Source of the DNA: a bacterium
GTDB taxonomy: Bacteria > 4484-113
Assembly: GCA_021163765.1 (NCBI GenBank)
Contig: JAGGTK010000030.1
Coordinates: 1-48,862, forward strand
Direction of reading: 5' to 3'
Length of the DNA stretch: 48,862 bases
Shown piece by piece: positions 34,786 through 42,824 of the stretch. Position numbers and translations under genes: made by a program. The notes under the pieces were generated by a model. The model did no database searches, had not been told where the DNA came from, and was given only the letters and a program-made list of their open reading frames with translations. Position 1 is the first letter of the stretch; each line of letters opens with the position of its first letter.

Positions 34786-35523
34786 ATGCCTGCAAACTAC
34801 AGAATCCAGCTAGCCAACTTCACAGGACCCATCGACCTTCTGCTCCATCTCATCCGCGCAAACGAGATGGACATCCTCGACCTAGACCTGCATCTCATCA
34901 CCCGGCAATATGTGGACGCGATTGCCGGAGAAGAGACCGCATCGCTGGAGAACGCATATTACTTCCTGTTGATGGCTTCAACGCTGCTGGAAATCAAGAG
35001 CAAATCGCTCCTGCCGGACGAAAAGCAGGCAATCGATTCCGAAGAGCCGACCGGCGAAGAGATGAAGGCCGACCTTGTCCGCAGGTTGCAGACATACCAG
35101 AACCTGAAGGGTATTGTCGCCGAACTCACGCAGCGCGAACAGGAACAGAGGCTGAAACTTCCCTCAGATGCTCACGGCCGGCTGGAGCAGACGCTGGTCT
35201 ACTCGCTTAAGGACGTGTCCCTTTACGACCTGATTATCGCGTTTGAGGACGCGATTGCCCGCGCGCAGCCCATTGGCAAGCTGAGCTACGAAGAAGAAGA
35301 CCTGTCAGTGGACGAAGCGTTTAAGGACATCACCGAACTCCTGAAAGAGCGCAACGGGGAAGTCAATTTGAAAGATGTGCTCGACCTGCACCAGGGGCTG
35401 CCGTGGCTGATTGTCGCATTCCTTGCCGTACTGGAGCTCATCAGCATCGAGAAGGTGCGGTTCAAGAAGAGGCGCGGCGGCATCGTCCTCAAGTTGGTGG
35501 CTGACGCGGACGCGGAGATCTAG
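34786..35523 (+). CDS. scpA: Segregation and condensation protein A
   Basis: ScpA is the kleisin that bridges SMC heads in the bacterial condensin complex. YRIQLANFTGPIDLLLHLI near the N-terminus and NEMDILDLDLHLITRQYV are the SMC-neck-binding motif. The C-terminal winged helix (SIEKVRFKKRRGGIVLKL) is the cap-binding domain. ATG at 34786 gives 245 residues, the usual size, but its ribosome site is poor; TTG at 34768 with GGAG four bases upstream is an alternative. No scpB is adjacent. The stop shares the palindrome CTAG with the stop of convergent rlmB. Confidence 0.93.
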   Translation: MPANYRIQLANFTGPIDLLLHLIRANEMDILDLDLHLITRQYVDAIAGEETASLENAYYFLLMASTLLEIKSKSLLPDEKQAIDSEEPTGEEMKADLVRRLQTYQNLKGIVAELTQREQEQRLKLPSDAHGRLEQTLVYSLKDVSLYDLIIAFEDAIARAQPIGKLSYEEEDLSVDEAFKDITELLKERNGEVNLKDVLDLHQGLPWLIVAFLAVLELISIEKVRFKKRRGGIVLKLVADADAEI

Positions 35524-36293
35524 CTTCGGCGCGCCCAGCGGGCGCGGAAGAAAAACAATGCCAGCGCGGTTGAAACTCCCAGATTCAGTGACTCCACGCC
35601 TTGTTGCATCGGTATGGTAAGCGCGAAGTCGCTTTTCTCCTTCAGTATCCGGCGCACGCCACGCTCCTCGCAGCCCACGATGAATGCAGTTCGGCGGGGG
35701 AAGTCGAAGCTGAAAATGCTCTCACCCTCGTGAGCGTCAAGAGCGACCACCCAGAACTCGTGCTTCTTAAGGCGGTCCACCGCCTGGGACAGGTTCTCCC
35801 CGATGACGATTGAGGTGCGATACGTCATACCGGCTGACACCTTATGGACAGTGCAGTTTACCGATGCTGTTCCGTGTTTGGGCAGAATTACGGTGGCTCC
35901 GGCTGCGGCGGCAGAGCGGATGACCGCGCCCAGGTTCTGCGGATCGTTCACCCCATCAAGGAGAAGCATCGAAGCTACACTTTCCAGCCTGGGAAGCACC
36001 TCGCCGAGCAGCACTCCGGTGTACGGTTCCGTTATCCCTGCGGCACCCTGATGCGAGAAGCCTTCCAGCGCGGGAAACCAGGGGGCATCCTCCAGCGGCT
36101 CAACAGCCAAGCCTGCTTCGCAAACCGCCTTTTTTAGCTGCGCAAGCCGCTTTGAAGTGCTCTCAAGAAGGAACAGGCGGCGCAGCGCGCCAGCCTGAAG
36201 CGCCTCAGATACAGCGTTAATCCCGTAAACGAAGTTGTCGGGCAATTGAGATGTATGGAGTTTATCGCGCCGTCGCTTGCCGCCCACCCTCAC
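35520..36293 (-). CDS. rlmB: 23S rRNA (guanosine-2'-O-)-methyltransferase RlmB / TrmH family
   Basis: A SPOUT methyltransferase that modifies a ribosomal RNA guanosine in the cytoplasm. The N-terminal substrate-binding part is NFVYGINAVSEAL. The knot motifs are LDGVNDPQNLGAVIRSA (motif 1), AFIVGCEERGV (motif 2) and IPMQQGVESLNLGVSTALALF (motif 3). The length of 257 residues is normal. The annotated GTG (36293) directly follows TAGAAT; the transcript should start near 36287, where another in-frame GTG lies, so the protein is probably two residues shorter and its mRNA leaderless. It overlaps scpA by four bases, tail to tail. Confidence 0.93.
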   Translation of the reverse strand: MRVGGKRRRDKLHTSQLPDNFVYGINAVSEALQAGALRRLFLLESTSKRLAQLKKAVCEAGLAVEPLEDAPWFPALEGFSHQGAAGITEPYTGVLLGEVLPRLESVASMLLLDGVNDPQNLGAVIRSAAAAGATVILPKHGTASVNCTVHKVSAGMTYRTSIVIGENLSQAVDRLKKHEFWVVALDAHEGESIFSFDFPRRTAFIVGCEERGVRRILKEKSDFALTIPMQQGVESLNLGVSTALALFFFRARWARRS

Positions 36294-36302
36294 ATTCTAA
36301 CA
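36294..36302 (-). promoter_or_regulatory. Extended -10 promoter of rlmB
   Basis: TGT-TAGAAT on the minus strand. Position +1 falls on the in-frame GTG at 36287, predicting a leaderless mRNA. It overlaps the tail of the terminator at 36306-36333. Confidence 0.45.
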
Positions 36303-36305
36303 GAT

Positions 36306-36333
36306 AAAAAAGGGGCTCACCTGGAAGCCCCTT
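36306..36333 (-). terminator. Rho-independent terminator read on the minus strand
   Basis: An eight-base-pair stem (AAGGGGCT at 36333-36326 with AGCCCCTT at 36317-36310) and an eight-base loop are followed on the minus strand by an unbroken T run. There is no minus-strand gene between it and the stop at 37048, only the plus-strand gene 36426-37013, so it probably ends transcripts coming from the 37048-38244 gene. Confidence 0.7.
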
Positions 36334-36425
36334 ATCCAAAGGTATTACCAGCAAGTTCTCGAAGGTCATTATGATAGACTTCCCTCAGCGGATTTTGTTC
36401 CAGCCCGGCGAAGGGAATAACGGAA

Positions 36426-37013
36426 GTGGCATTCAACCCGTTCAAGCTGGCCCGTCTCAGCAAGGGCGCAAGAGCACTTGCGGGGGTTCTCATCGCATCG
36501 CTTATCCTGGCCCTCGCAGCGGGCATCTACGCGCTCTCCCGGCAGCAGGCGACTTTCGTGGCCGGCAGCTTCTACTCCTACCAGCTCCAGATGGAGCATG
36601 GCCTGTCGCTTGGCTCCCCGTATACGGGCGAAGCATCTCTGGTAGCCTATCTTGGAGAGCGCGGATTCACGCTGACGCGCCGCCTCAGCGATGACAACTT
36701 CGAATTCGAGTCACCCAATTTTGATTATCTACTTCGGGTAAAGACCCACCGGGGATATGTGAGTGCCATCTATCACTACCTGCACCCGAACGCCAAGCGG
36801 CCTCAGTCGCGCCCTTGCTTCCTTGGATGCAGCGCGGAAGAGCTTGAGCAAAAGCTCGGTGCTCCATCAGCAACTGAGGCTTACCCGGTTCCGAGCTATC
36901 GCTACGAGCTGGCTGACGCCGTGCTCACGATAGTGTTCGGCGACGATGGCTGGGTCGTGGAAACAGACCTACAGCGGCCGATTATGCGCGAACAGCCTCT
37001 CCCTCCGGGCTGA
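36426..37013 (+). CDS. Single-pass membrane protein of unknown function
   Basis: An N-terminal helix (about residues 19-38, LAGVLIASLILALAAGIYAL) preceded by Lys/Arg anchors a ~155-residue outer domain. PCFLGCSAEELEQKLGAPSATEAYP has the look of a SmpA/OmlA-like fold start (Leu-Gly-x-Pro after a helix) and is followed by strand-rich sequence ending DGWVVETDLQRP, but this is only a resemblance. GTG at 36426 is the start, with GGA six bases upstream. It stands alone on the plus strand, flanked on both sides by minus-strand genes. Confidence 0.65.
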   Translation: MAFNPFKLARLSKGARALAGVLIASLILALAAGIYALSRQQATFVAGSFYSYQLQMEHGLSLGSPYTGEASLVAYLGERGFTLTRRLSDDNFEFESPNFDYLLRVKTHRGYVSAIYHYLHPNAKRPQSRPCFLGCSAEELEQKLGAPSATEAYPVPSYRYELADAVLTIVFGDDGWVVETDLQRPIMREQPLPPG

Positions 37014-37047
37014 TAACTGCACGGGCAGAGCCGGACGAGTGTCCGCC

Positions 37048-38244
37048 CTACTCCGCTTCAGTTTGCATGAAGAACGTCAAGCCGACATGGCGTCGGTCCA
37101 CCGGCTCCGGCTCCGGAGGCAGGCGCTCCTCTCGCCTGGTGCGCGGCTTCTTTGTCTCCTCGCTGTAATAACGCATGTCGAGATTCGCGAGAAGACCGGG
37201 ATACTTGAGTTCAAACAGCGGATAGGCGAATTGCCCGGGGAAGAACGACATTGTCTCGAAGTCGAATACCGGGGGACGCTCTACTCCGAATATCATCCCC
37301 TGCTCGTAATCGAAGACGTACCGTCCTGCGATTGAGAAGTCTCCCAGCGCCTCATACTTGAAGATGGAGGTGTCCGTCTCCTCTTCCCAGTACTGGTGGA
37401 AGTCCACTATCCCGTGCGTGTCGATGATTGCGCAGGAGCGCATACCGATCCGCGTGAAACCGAGAACGCGGTACACGAATTTGCACATCACAGGGTCCGG
37501 CAGGCCCGGAATGTTGACAGGGATCGTGGCGAACCACATATCCTCCCGCCACACCGGGTAGTCGGGCAGCCTCAGGCAGTGGTTCCACTCAAACAGGTGA
37601 CCGATGTCAACTCTGATCTCGCCGGGAGAGACGGAGCGGCGGGAATACTCGCGCAATTGGCTCAAGCCCTGCACATCAAGAATATCCCCGCTCTTGCTCT
37701 CAACGTAGACCAGAGAGCTGACCAGTATGTCGTCCACACTAAAAGTGGGGTCCTCCTCGCCGGCGCGGTCGTCGTTACCGGCCTGCAGCGGGATGCCGCC
37801 GATGGGGGGAGGAGATTGCGGATTGTCCAGAGGAGGCGGCTCGTCAGCCGATTGTCCGCCGCCGCCGCCACTACCGCCGCCGCCGCGGCCACCGCCACGA
37901 CCACCGTTCTGGAACTGACGGTCCTCTCTCGTGCGCCTAATGGGAAAGGAAAAGACATCGTAATTGTAGAAAGAGATAACGTGGCGATTCAAGCCGTGCA
38001 GCGAGGATGCAACTTTATCGCGGTACACGGCCTGGATGCGAAAAGTGGCGTCGAGAAACGTCACCTCCCCCGGCCGGGTAATCGCCCCGCCCAGGGTGAT
38101 TACTGTCATATAGCGGTTGGATTCGTTCTCTTCCGGGTCAAACGATAGTGTCACCGGCCGATCCACCCGCGCCAACGCCGCCGAAACGCCCAAAAACAGC
38201 ACCGTTGCGACGGTGAGAATCCCGATAATCCATCTCATCCTCAT
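37048..38244 (-). CDS. Exported protein with a Gly-rich linker, function unknown
   Basis: A signal peptide (residues 1-25, ending ALARV) exports the 398-residue protein. Residues ~30-105 form one beta-rich domain. Then comes a Gly/Arg linker (GGRGGGRGGGGSGGGGG) and a Pro-rich stretch, followed by a second domain of ~240 residues rich in aromatic residues (EWNHCLRLPDYPVWREDMWF). I recognise no family. The Gly-rich linker resembles that of the secretin at the left edge. GGGGA lies six bases before the ATG. It follows tRNA-Ala by 78 bases on the same strand. A possible stem at 37032-37045 follows its stop but has no T run. Confidence 0.7.
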   Translation of the reverse strand: MRMRWIIGILTVATVLFLGVSAALARVDRPVTLSFDPEENESNRYMTVITLGGAITRPGEVTFLDATFRIQAVYRDKVASSLHGLNRHVISFYNYDVFSFPIRRTREDRQFQNGGRGGGRGGGGSGGGGGQSADEPPPLDNPQSPPPIGGIPLQAGNDDRAGEEDPTFSVDDILVSSLVYVESKSGDILDVQGLSQLREYSRRSVSPGEIRVDIGHLFEWNHCLRLPDYPVWREDMWFATIPVNIPGLPDPVMCKFVYRVLGFTRIGMRSCAIIDTHGIVDFHQYWEEETDTSIFKYEALGDFSIAGRYVFDYEQGMIFGVERPPVFDFETMSFFPGQFAYPLFELKYPGLLANLDMRYYSEETKKPRTRREERLPPEPEPVDRRHVGLTFFMQTEAE

Positions 38245-38322
38245 AAGCCGTCCCCTGTTGAATCCTGAGAATCAGACATGAGCATTAGACCCGCAGTCTC
38301 GCCGCAGGTTCACCCCTAGACA

Positions 38323-38398
38323 TGGTGGAGCAGAGGGGATTCGAACCCCTGACCTTATCCACGCCAAGGATACGCGCTACCAACTGCGCCACTGCCCC
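38323..38398 (-). tRNA. tRNA-Ala (GGC)
   Basis: The 76-base cloverleaf on the minus strand has the acceptor GGGGCAG pairing with CTGCTCC. The third pair is G3-U70, the identity element of tRNA-Ala. The D arm is GCGC-AGTTGGTA-GCGC, the anticodon loop TTGGCGT gives GGC (reads GCC), and the T loop is TTCGAAT. CCA is encoded. It begins three bases after the rsfS stop. Confidence 0.97.
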
Positions 38399-38401
38399 AT
38401 T

Positions 38402-38779
38402 TCAAATTTCAAGCACTGCGCCTTCTGACCACAGATCCTCCAGCCGGTAAAACGTTCGCACCTCAGGCAACATCACGTGCACGACCAGCCAGCTGTAGTC
38501 CAGAACGATCCAGGAACCATCCTGATAGCCCTGAAGGCTGTCCAGGATTATATCATACTCCTTTAAGCGTTCGACGACGCGATCGGCTATCGCGCGGTTC
38601 TGAATCGGAGTCTCTCCCATAGTGATGCACATCACATCAAGGTAGTCCACCACGCCTGTCATGTCGAGGAAAGCGGTCTCCGCCGCTTTGCGGTCGGCAG
38701 CGGCGTCCTTGACCACGGCAAGGGCGGCAAGCACATCCAGACTCTCCGTCAGCTTCCGATCGGTTATAGTTCTCGCCAC
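38402..38779 (-). CDS. rsfS: Ribosomal silencing factor RsfS
   Basis: RsfS binds ribosomal protein L14 on the 50S subunit and blocks subunit joining under low nutrients. The C-terminal part, DGSWIVLDYSWLVVHVMLPEVR followed by FYRLEDLWSEG, is the family signature. At 125 residues it is normal. It starts at GTG 38779 with AAGGAG four bases upstream, 25 bases after the ROK kinase stop. Its usual neighbour nadD is absent. Confidence 0.95.
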   Translation of the reverse strand: MARTITDRKLTESLDVLAALAVVKDAAADRKAAETAFLDMTGVVDYLDVMCITMGETPIQNRAIADRVVERLKEYDIILDSLQGYQDGSWIVLDYSWLVVHVMLPEVRTFYRLEDLWSEGAVLEI

Positions 38780-38804
38780 AGGACTCCTTCAATGCGCATT
38801 TATC

Positions 38805-39716
38805 CTATTCTAACACAGGCCCAAACGAACTCCGCGCCTGATATGCCGCACCAAGCAGGCTTGCCCGGCTGCGCATCTTTGACACCACAATGCGGGGCCG
38901 GGGTCCGATGCCTTTCATCATTCCTTTGGCCAGAGCCTGCCGCACCGCCGGCAGAAAAGCCCTTGCCGCCCGGCTGATGCCTCCGCCCAGCACAAATGCC
39001 GGCGGCGCGAAGATGTTATAGATGGTTGACATGCCTGCGCCCAGGTAGCGCCCGAGAACGGCAAACGCTTTCTCGGCCGCGTCGTCGCCCCGCCTGAACG
39101 CCTGGTAAACGTCGTAAGGACTCAGAATGTCTGCACTCCCACCGTATCGCCGATACGAATCCATCAGCGCCCGCTTGCTCACATAGGCTTCAAGGCATCC
39201 GGAACCGCCGCACCTGCAGCGCGCGCCACCTTCACGCACCTTAATGTGCCCGATTTCGGGCGAGATGCCGCTCATGCTGCGCACGAGGCCCCGCTCACTG
39301 ACCAGGCTTCCGCCCAGGCCTGAGCCAAGGGTGAGAGCGCACAAGCCGGAGAACTGATTCTTAAACTCGAAGTGGTAAACCCCCAGAGCGAACGCATCCG
39401 CGTCGTTGATAACCGCCGCCGGCACCTGGAACCGTGATGTCAGGGCTTCGGCAAGCGCAAGCGATTTCCACTGTGTATTGGGCGAGTAGAGTATGCTGCC
39501 GTCCCGTATCACTCCGCAGCTTCCGGCGCCGATTACCGTAAGCTCCTCATCCTCAGCGGCCACCAGCGAACCGAGGATGGCGCAAATGAAGTCGAGGAAC
39601 TTCCGTGCATCCGCATTCGGCGGAATCAGGCGGCTCCGGCTAACCACGAGTTCCCCGTCCTCCGACACGAGACCGACGCGCACATTTGTTCCCCCTATAT
39701 CAAAAACGCCAATCAT
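38805..39716 (-). CDS. ROK family sugar kinase (glucokinase-like)
   Basis: The N-terminal phosphate loop is FDIGGTNVRVGLV. NDADAFA (Asp105) is the catalytic base region. EIGHIKV and CRCGGSGCLE (His157, Cys167, Cys169, Cys174) form the ROK zinc site. No DNA-binding helix-turn-helix precedes the kinase domain, so it is an enzyme, probably glucokinase or an N-acetylhexosamine kinase; ExGH is consistent with both. At 303 residues it is normal. It sits 52 bases after an exported-protein gene and 25 bases before rsfS on the same strand. Confidence 0.93.
   Translation of the reverse strand: MIGVFDIGGTNVRVGLVSEDGELVVSRSRLIPPNADARKFLDFICAILGSLVAAEDEELTVIGAGSCGVIRDGSILYSPNTQWKSLALAEALTSRFQVPAAVINDADAFALGVYHFEFKNQFSGLCALTLGSGLGGSLVSERGLVRSMSGISPEIGHIKVREGGARCRCGGSGCLEAYVSKRALMDSYRRYGGSADILSPYDVYQAFRRGDDAAEKAFAVLGRYLGAGMSTIYNIFAPPAFVLGGGISRAARAFLPAVRQALAKGMMKGIGPRPRIVVSKMRSRASLLGAAYQARSSFGPVLE
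38807..38815 (-). promoter_or_regulatory. Extended -10 element before rsfS
   Basis: TGT-TAGAAT on the minus strand overlaps the end of the kinase gene and could start a transcript about 20 bases before the rsfS GTG, giving rsfS and tRNA-Ala their own promoter in addition to readthrough. Confidence 0.45.
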
Positions 39717-39768
39717 CAGGCACCCATTGCGTAGCGCAGTTCAACCGAGCAAAAGTGGCCCGCGTGAC

Positions 39769-40626
39769 TCATTCTTCGTACGCAGTATTGTCCTCAATAA
39801 GAGTATAGGTGATCTGCCCTGCGGTAAACTTCACGACCCTGTGCGGCGGCAGCGTTTCGACATAGAACTCCTGAGTGGAATCGCTGAATTCCAGGCGTAA
39901 CCGCTCGCAGATGTGTTTCTCAGCGTCTGCGGCGTAGATGCTTTCCCGCCCCAGCCGCCTTATCAGGACGGCGTAGTTGCGATACCTGAACGGCGCGGTA
40001 ACAAATAGCACGCTGAGACGCGGAAACCGCTCCACCGCCAGTTGGCTGAACAACAGGTAAAGCTCCTCCAGGTCGTATGCCTTCATCGGATGGCGGAATG
40101 AGTAGAACGTGCCAACGTCCTTGGACTCGACAGTTACCGCTACAAGGTCGTAGTAGTAATTCGCCAACCAGGTTTCCGCAGGCTGGGTACCGTCCGGAAT
40201 CGGGCCCGACCGCAAGTCGTACAGCGTTAGTGAGCATTCAACAGGAGACAGGGACAGGCTCTCAACCACCACCCGCGAACTGCCAACAAACGGGTACTCA
40301 TACTCCTTCACCAGCTCCCGGTGCAGTTCTCCTTCCGCAGCCGCCACAGACATAGACAATTTCAGCCTGCCGCGCACGACTCCTTCGGTGTCCTGCATAA
40401 TATAGACCAGCCGGCGGGAAACGAAGCCCGCCGTCATATCAGCGTATTCCGCATGAAACAGCGACGGCTCCAGTTCAAGCATCTGGACGTCGTCTGAATC
40501 AGCCATTTCGCACAGGCTTCCCGGCTGCGCACCTTCCTGAGCCCAGGCATTCACCGTGAGCAGGATCAGGGCCGACAGCAGCGGCACACTGAGAGCAACC
40601 GCGATTCTACTAAACACTGGCTGCAT
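39769..40626 (-). CDS. Exported protein of unknown function downstream of a TPR protein
   Basis: A signal peptide (about residues 1-30, ending NAWAQ) exports a mainly beta-strand protein of 285 residues. No known catalytic motif is seen; alternating strands such as EYEYPFVGSSRVVVESLSL suggest a beta sandwich or a DUF3108-like fold, which is only a resemblance. The start is taken at ATG 40626, which overlaps the stop of the upstream TPR gene by one base (TGATG), implying translational coupling; an earlier in-frame start at 40635 would add three residues. Confidence 0.7.
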   Translation of the reverse strand: MQPVFSRIAVALSVPLLSALILLTVNAWAQEGAQPGSLCEMADSDDVQMLELEPSLFHAEYADMTAGFVSRRLVYIMQDTEGVVRGRLKLSMSVAAAEGELHRELVKEYEYPFVGSSRVVVESLSLSPVECSLTLYDLRSGPIPDGTQPAETWLANYYYDLVAVTVESKDVGTFYSFRHPMKAYDLEELYLLFSQLAVERFPRLSVLFVTAPFRYRNYAVLIRRLGRESIYAADAEKHICERLRLEFSDSTQEFYVETLPPHRVVKFTAGQITYTLIEDNTAYEE

Positions 40627-41993
40627 CAGAAGCACGCCTTCAAGAAGAGCAGCAGCAGCAAGATCCCGCCGCCGACTGCGGCTGCCTCTTCTATCTTCTT
40701 CAGGCGTTTCTCACCGTTCGTCAGCGCATCCGGCGGCTTGCGCATCCCTCTGAAGTCGTAGAAGCAGTTCTCATTTTCTCCAGCCCTGGAGATTGACCAA
40801 TCAATAACCCTTGAAGTATCGAAGCCCTGAACGGGCTCAGCGTCCTGCTCCTCATCTTCCGCATCCTCGCCGTCCGCAGCCCGGGCGTATTCACGTGTTT
40901 CACGAAACATCTCGTCCAATCGCCGCATCCGCTCATGGTCGGTCTTAGGCGGGGCTGAGTATACGCGGCGCAGTCCTCTCTGCTCCGGCGGAAGCACATC
41001 AACCACCGATTGCTCGGCCACCTTCTCGCCGGACATCACCCACTTGAACTCCGACGCCTCCTGCAGCCGGTCTCCGCTCAGGTTCTGGATCTCCCTCTTC
41101 AGCTTCGCTTCGCGCCAGCGTATGTAGTTTCTAACATCCGGGTTTAGCACTCGCCTCAGCCTTAGGCCGCAGGACTCCCTCAGCGCCAGCACCGGCAGCC
41201 CATCTCGCTCCAGCGCATGGCTGTAAATGAATTTGGCGAGAGTCGTTAAATACGGATTGCGCTCTTTTATGTAAACAGCATCGTTTCTCAGCGCGATGGC
41301 GGCACGGTGGTAATCCCCGCACCCCATCTCGGCAAGCGCACGCAGTATATGGGCTGTAACGTCCAGGTCATCCCGGCTCGGACGGTCTGCCACCGAAAGG
41401 ACGTCTCGCGCAGCCGCGAAGTCGCCTGCCGCACAATGGATCTCGCCCGCAAGCACGCGCATCTCATCGCGCCAGCTTACGAGATTTAGCAGTTCCCGCA
41501 ACACACGCAAAGCCTCCCCGCTCTCCCCGGCTTTCCACAGCGCAACTGCAAGCATCATAGAGACGCCATAGTAGTCCGGGTACACGGCGAAAAACTGGAA
41601 CCGGCTGATCCGCAACAGGATGCGAAACGTCGGCATGAGCCGGCGCACCAGAACACCCGTCTGCGCCTCAACCTTTCGCGCAGCCGGAAGTTGCTTCACG
41701 GCCTCAGAAAAGTGCCCCTCGCGCAACTCCAGCATCCCGACCAGCGCAAACGCTTCAGGACAGTTCGGAGCAATCGCCAGTGCGCCTCTAAGCTCAGTAC
41801 TCGCGCCTGCGTCATCATATTCCGCAAGCCGCCCCAGAGCCGCACGCAATTTTTTCTCTTCCGCCTTGAACAGCAGTTGCGCCATGCGCGGCACTCGCGG
41901 CTCAACCAGCGTGTCCACTTCGTACGCCTTATACGAAGGCTGTATCACCGAAAGCGGAAGGTTGTTGAAGTTCACGCACTCCATCACAGGCAC
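40626..41993 (-). CDS. TPR-type repeat protein with a C-terminal membrane anchor
   Basis: Residues ~40-260 are helical pairs with TPR spacing (for example ALAIAPNCPEAFALVGMLEL and AVALWKAGESGEALRVLREL). The middle is followed by an acidic, disordered segment (DGEDAEDEEQDAEPVQ). The last ~18 residues (AAVGGGILLLLLFLKACF) are a tail-anchor helix, so the repeat domain would face the cytoplasm. It begins with GTG 41993 exactly where the -10 element at 42000-42005 predicts +1. It heads a run of minus-strand genes extending to 37048. Function unknown; a scaffold is the usual role of TPRs. Confidence 0.7.
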   Translation of the reverse strand: MPVMECVNFNNLPLSVIQPSYKAYEVDTLVEPRVPRMAQLLFKAEEKKLRAALGRLAEYDDAGASTELRGALAIAPNCPEAFALVGMLELREGHFSEAVKQLPAARKVEAQTGVLVRRLMPTFRILLRISRFQFFAVYPDYYGVSMMLAVALWKAGESGEALRVLRELLNLVSWRDEMRVLAGEIHCAAGDFAAARDVLSVADRPSRDDLDVTAHILRALAEMGCGDYHRAAIALRNDAVYIKERNPYLTTLAKFIYSHALERDGLPVLALRESCGLRLRRVLNPDVRNYIRWREAKLKREIQNLSGDRLQEASEFKWVMSGEKVAEQSVVDVLPPEQRGLRRVYSAPPKTDHERMRRLDEMFRETREYARAADGEDAEDEEQDAEPVQGFDTSRVIDWSISRAGENENCFYDFRGMRKPPDALTNGEKRLKKIEEAAAVGGGILLLLLFLKACF

Positions 41994-41999
41994 CAGCGA

Positions 42000-42008
42000 A
42001 CTATAACA
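42000..42008 (-). promoter_or_regulatory. Extended -10 promoter with +1 at the GTG of the TPR gene
   Basis: TGT-TATAGT on the minus strand. The seventh base after the -10 is 41993, the first base of the start codon, so the transcript is predicted to be exactly leaderless. Confidence 0.5.
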
Positions 42009-42089
42009 GAACTCCCGCTCATCCTGAAAGCAGTGCTGGAACGATGCTGTCAGGGCGGCGGTTTTATGAACACCACGATTGGCCCGTAC

Positions 42090-42824
42090 TCAGTCGAGCA
42101 CAAAGCTCAGACTCACAACAAACTCGCGGTCAGCCGGCCCAAGCTCAGCGGGGAAGGCGGGAAACCGCGGCACGCTTCGCACAGCTTCCAGCGCCGCGTC
42201 GTCCAGCTCGCTGTGGCTGCTTGAATCAGAGATTGCAAGGCTGCTCAGCGCACCATTCGCAGCAAGCGAGAAGCGTACCTGCACAATCCCCTGGTGCCGC
42301 AGCCGGCGGGCGATCCCGGGATATGATTTCTGCCCTTCAATGAGCGCCACCAGCTTTGCGTGGTAGGCTGCTAGCACGTCAGTCAAGCGCTTCTCATCAA
42401 TCACCGGTGCGGCCCGCTCCGCGCCCTCCGGTCCGAATCCCGCCGAACCGGCCCGCTCTTCGCTTTGCGCCGGGTCGTTTGCCGGAACTCCCGCAGAGTC
42501 CGCTGCCGGAGCACGTGACCCGTCATCGGCAGCATCCGCCATGCTCGAATCATTCTTGGCAAACTCGGCATCGTTACTTTCCATCGGCGGGAATTCCCGT
42601 TCAAGCCCTGTTGGGCCTGACGGTCTCGGCACGGTAGCGGGAGACGAAAACGCGCGCGATGGCTGCTGCGGCACTAGATTCGTCCCGGTAACCTGAGCTT
42701 GCGTCTTCAGTGCCAGGACTACGGTTCGGCCGCCTGCCGAAGCCACGTCCAGCGAGAGGGTTGCGACTGCCAGCCCTACCAGCACGACCGACAAAGCGAA
42801 CGCTATGAAACGGTAATATTTCAC
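42090..42824 (-). CDS. TonB-like energy transducer
   Basis: An N-terminal membrane helix (about residues 7-28) is followed by a Pro/Ala/Ser/Glu-rich spacer that would cross the periplasm. A C-terminal TonB domain follows (about 155-244): YPGIARRLRHQGIVQVRFSLAANG and ALEAVRSVPRFPAFPAEL, ending in a strand. TonB transmits proton-motive force from ExbB/ExbD to outer-membrane receptors; TolA is less likely because of the domain sequence. It overlaps exbD by four bases (ATGA). No TonB-dependent receptor is in the window. Confidence 0.9.
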   Translation of the reverse strand: MKYYRFIAFALSVVLVGLAVATLSLDVASAGGRTVVLALKTQAQVTGTNLVPQQPSRAFSSPATVPRPSGPTGLEREFPPMESNDAEFAKNDSSMADAADDGSRAPAADSAGVPANDPAQSEERAGSAGFGPEGAERAAPVIDEKRLTDVLAAYHAKLVALIEGQKSYPGIARRLRHQGIVQVRFSLAANGALSSLAISDSSSHSELDDAALEAVRSVPRFPAFPAELGPADREFVVSLSFVLD

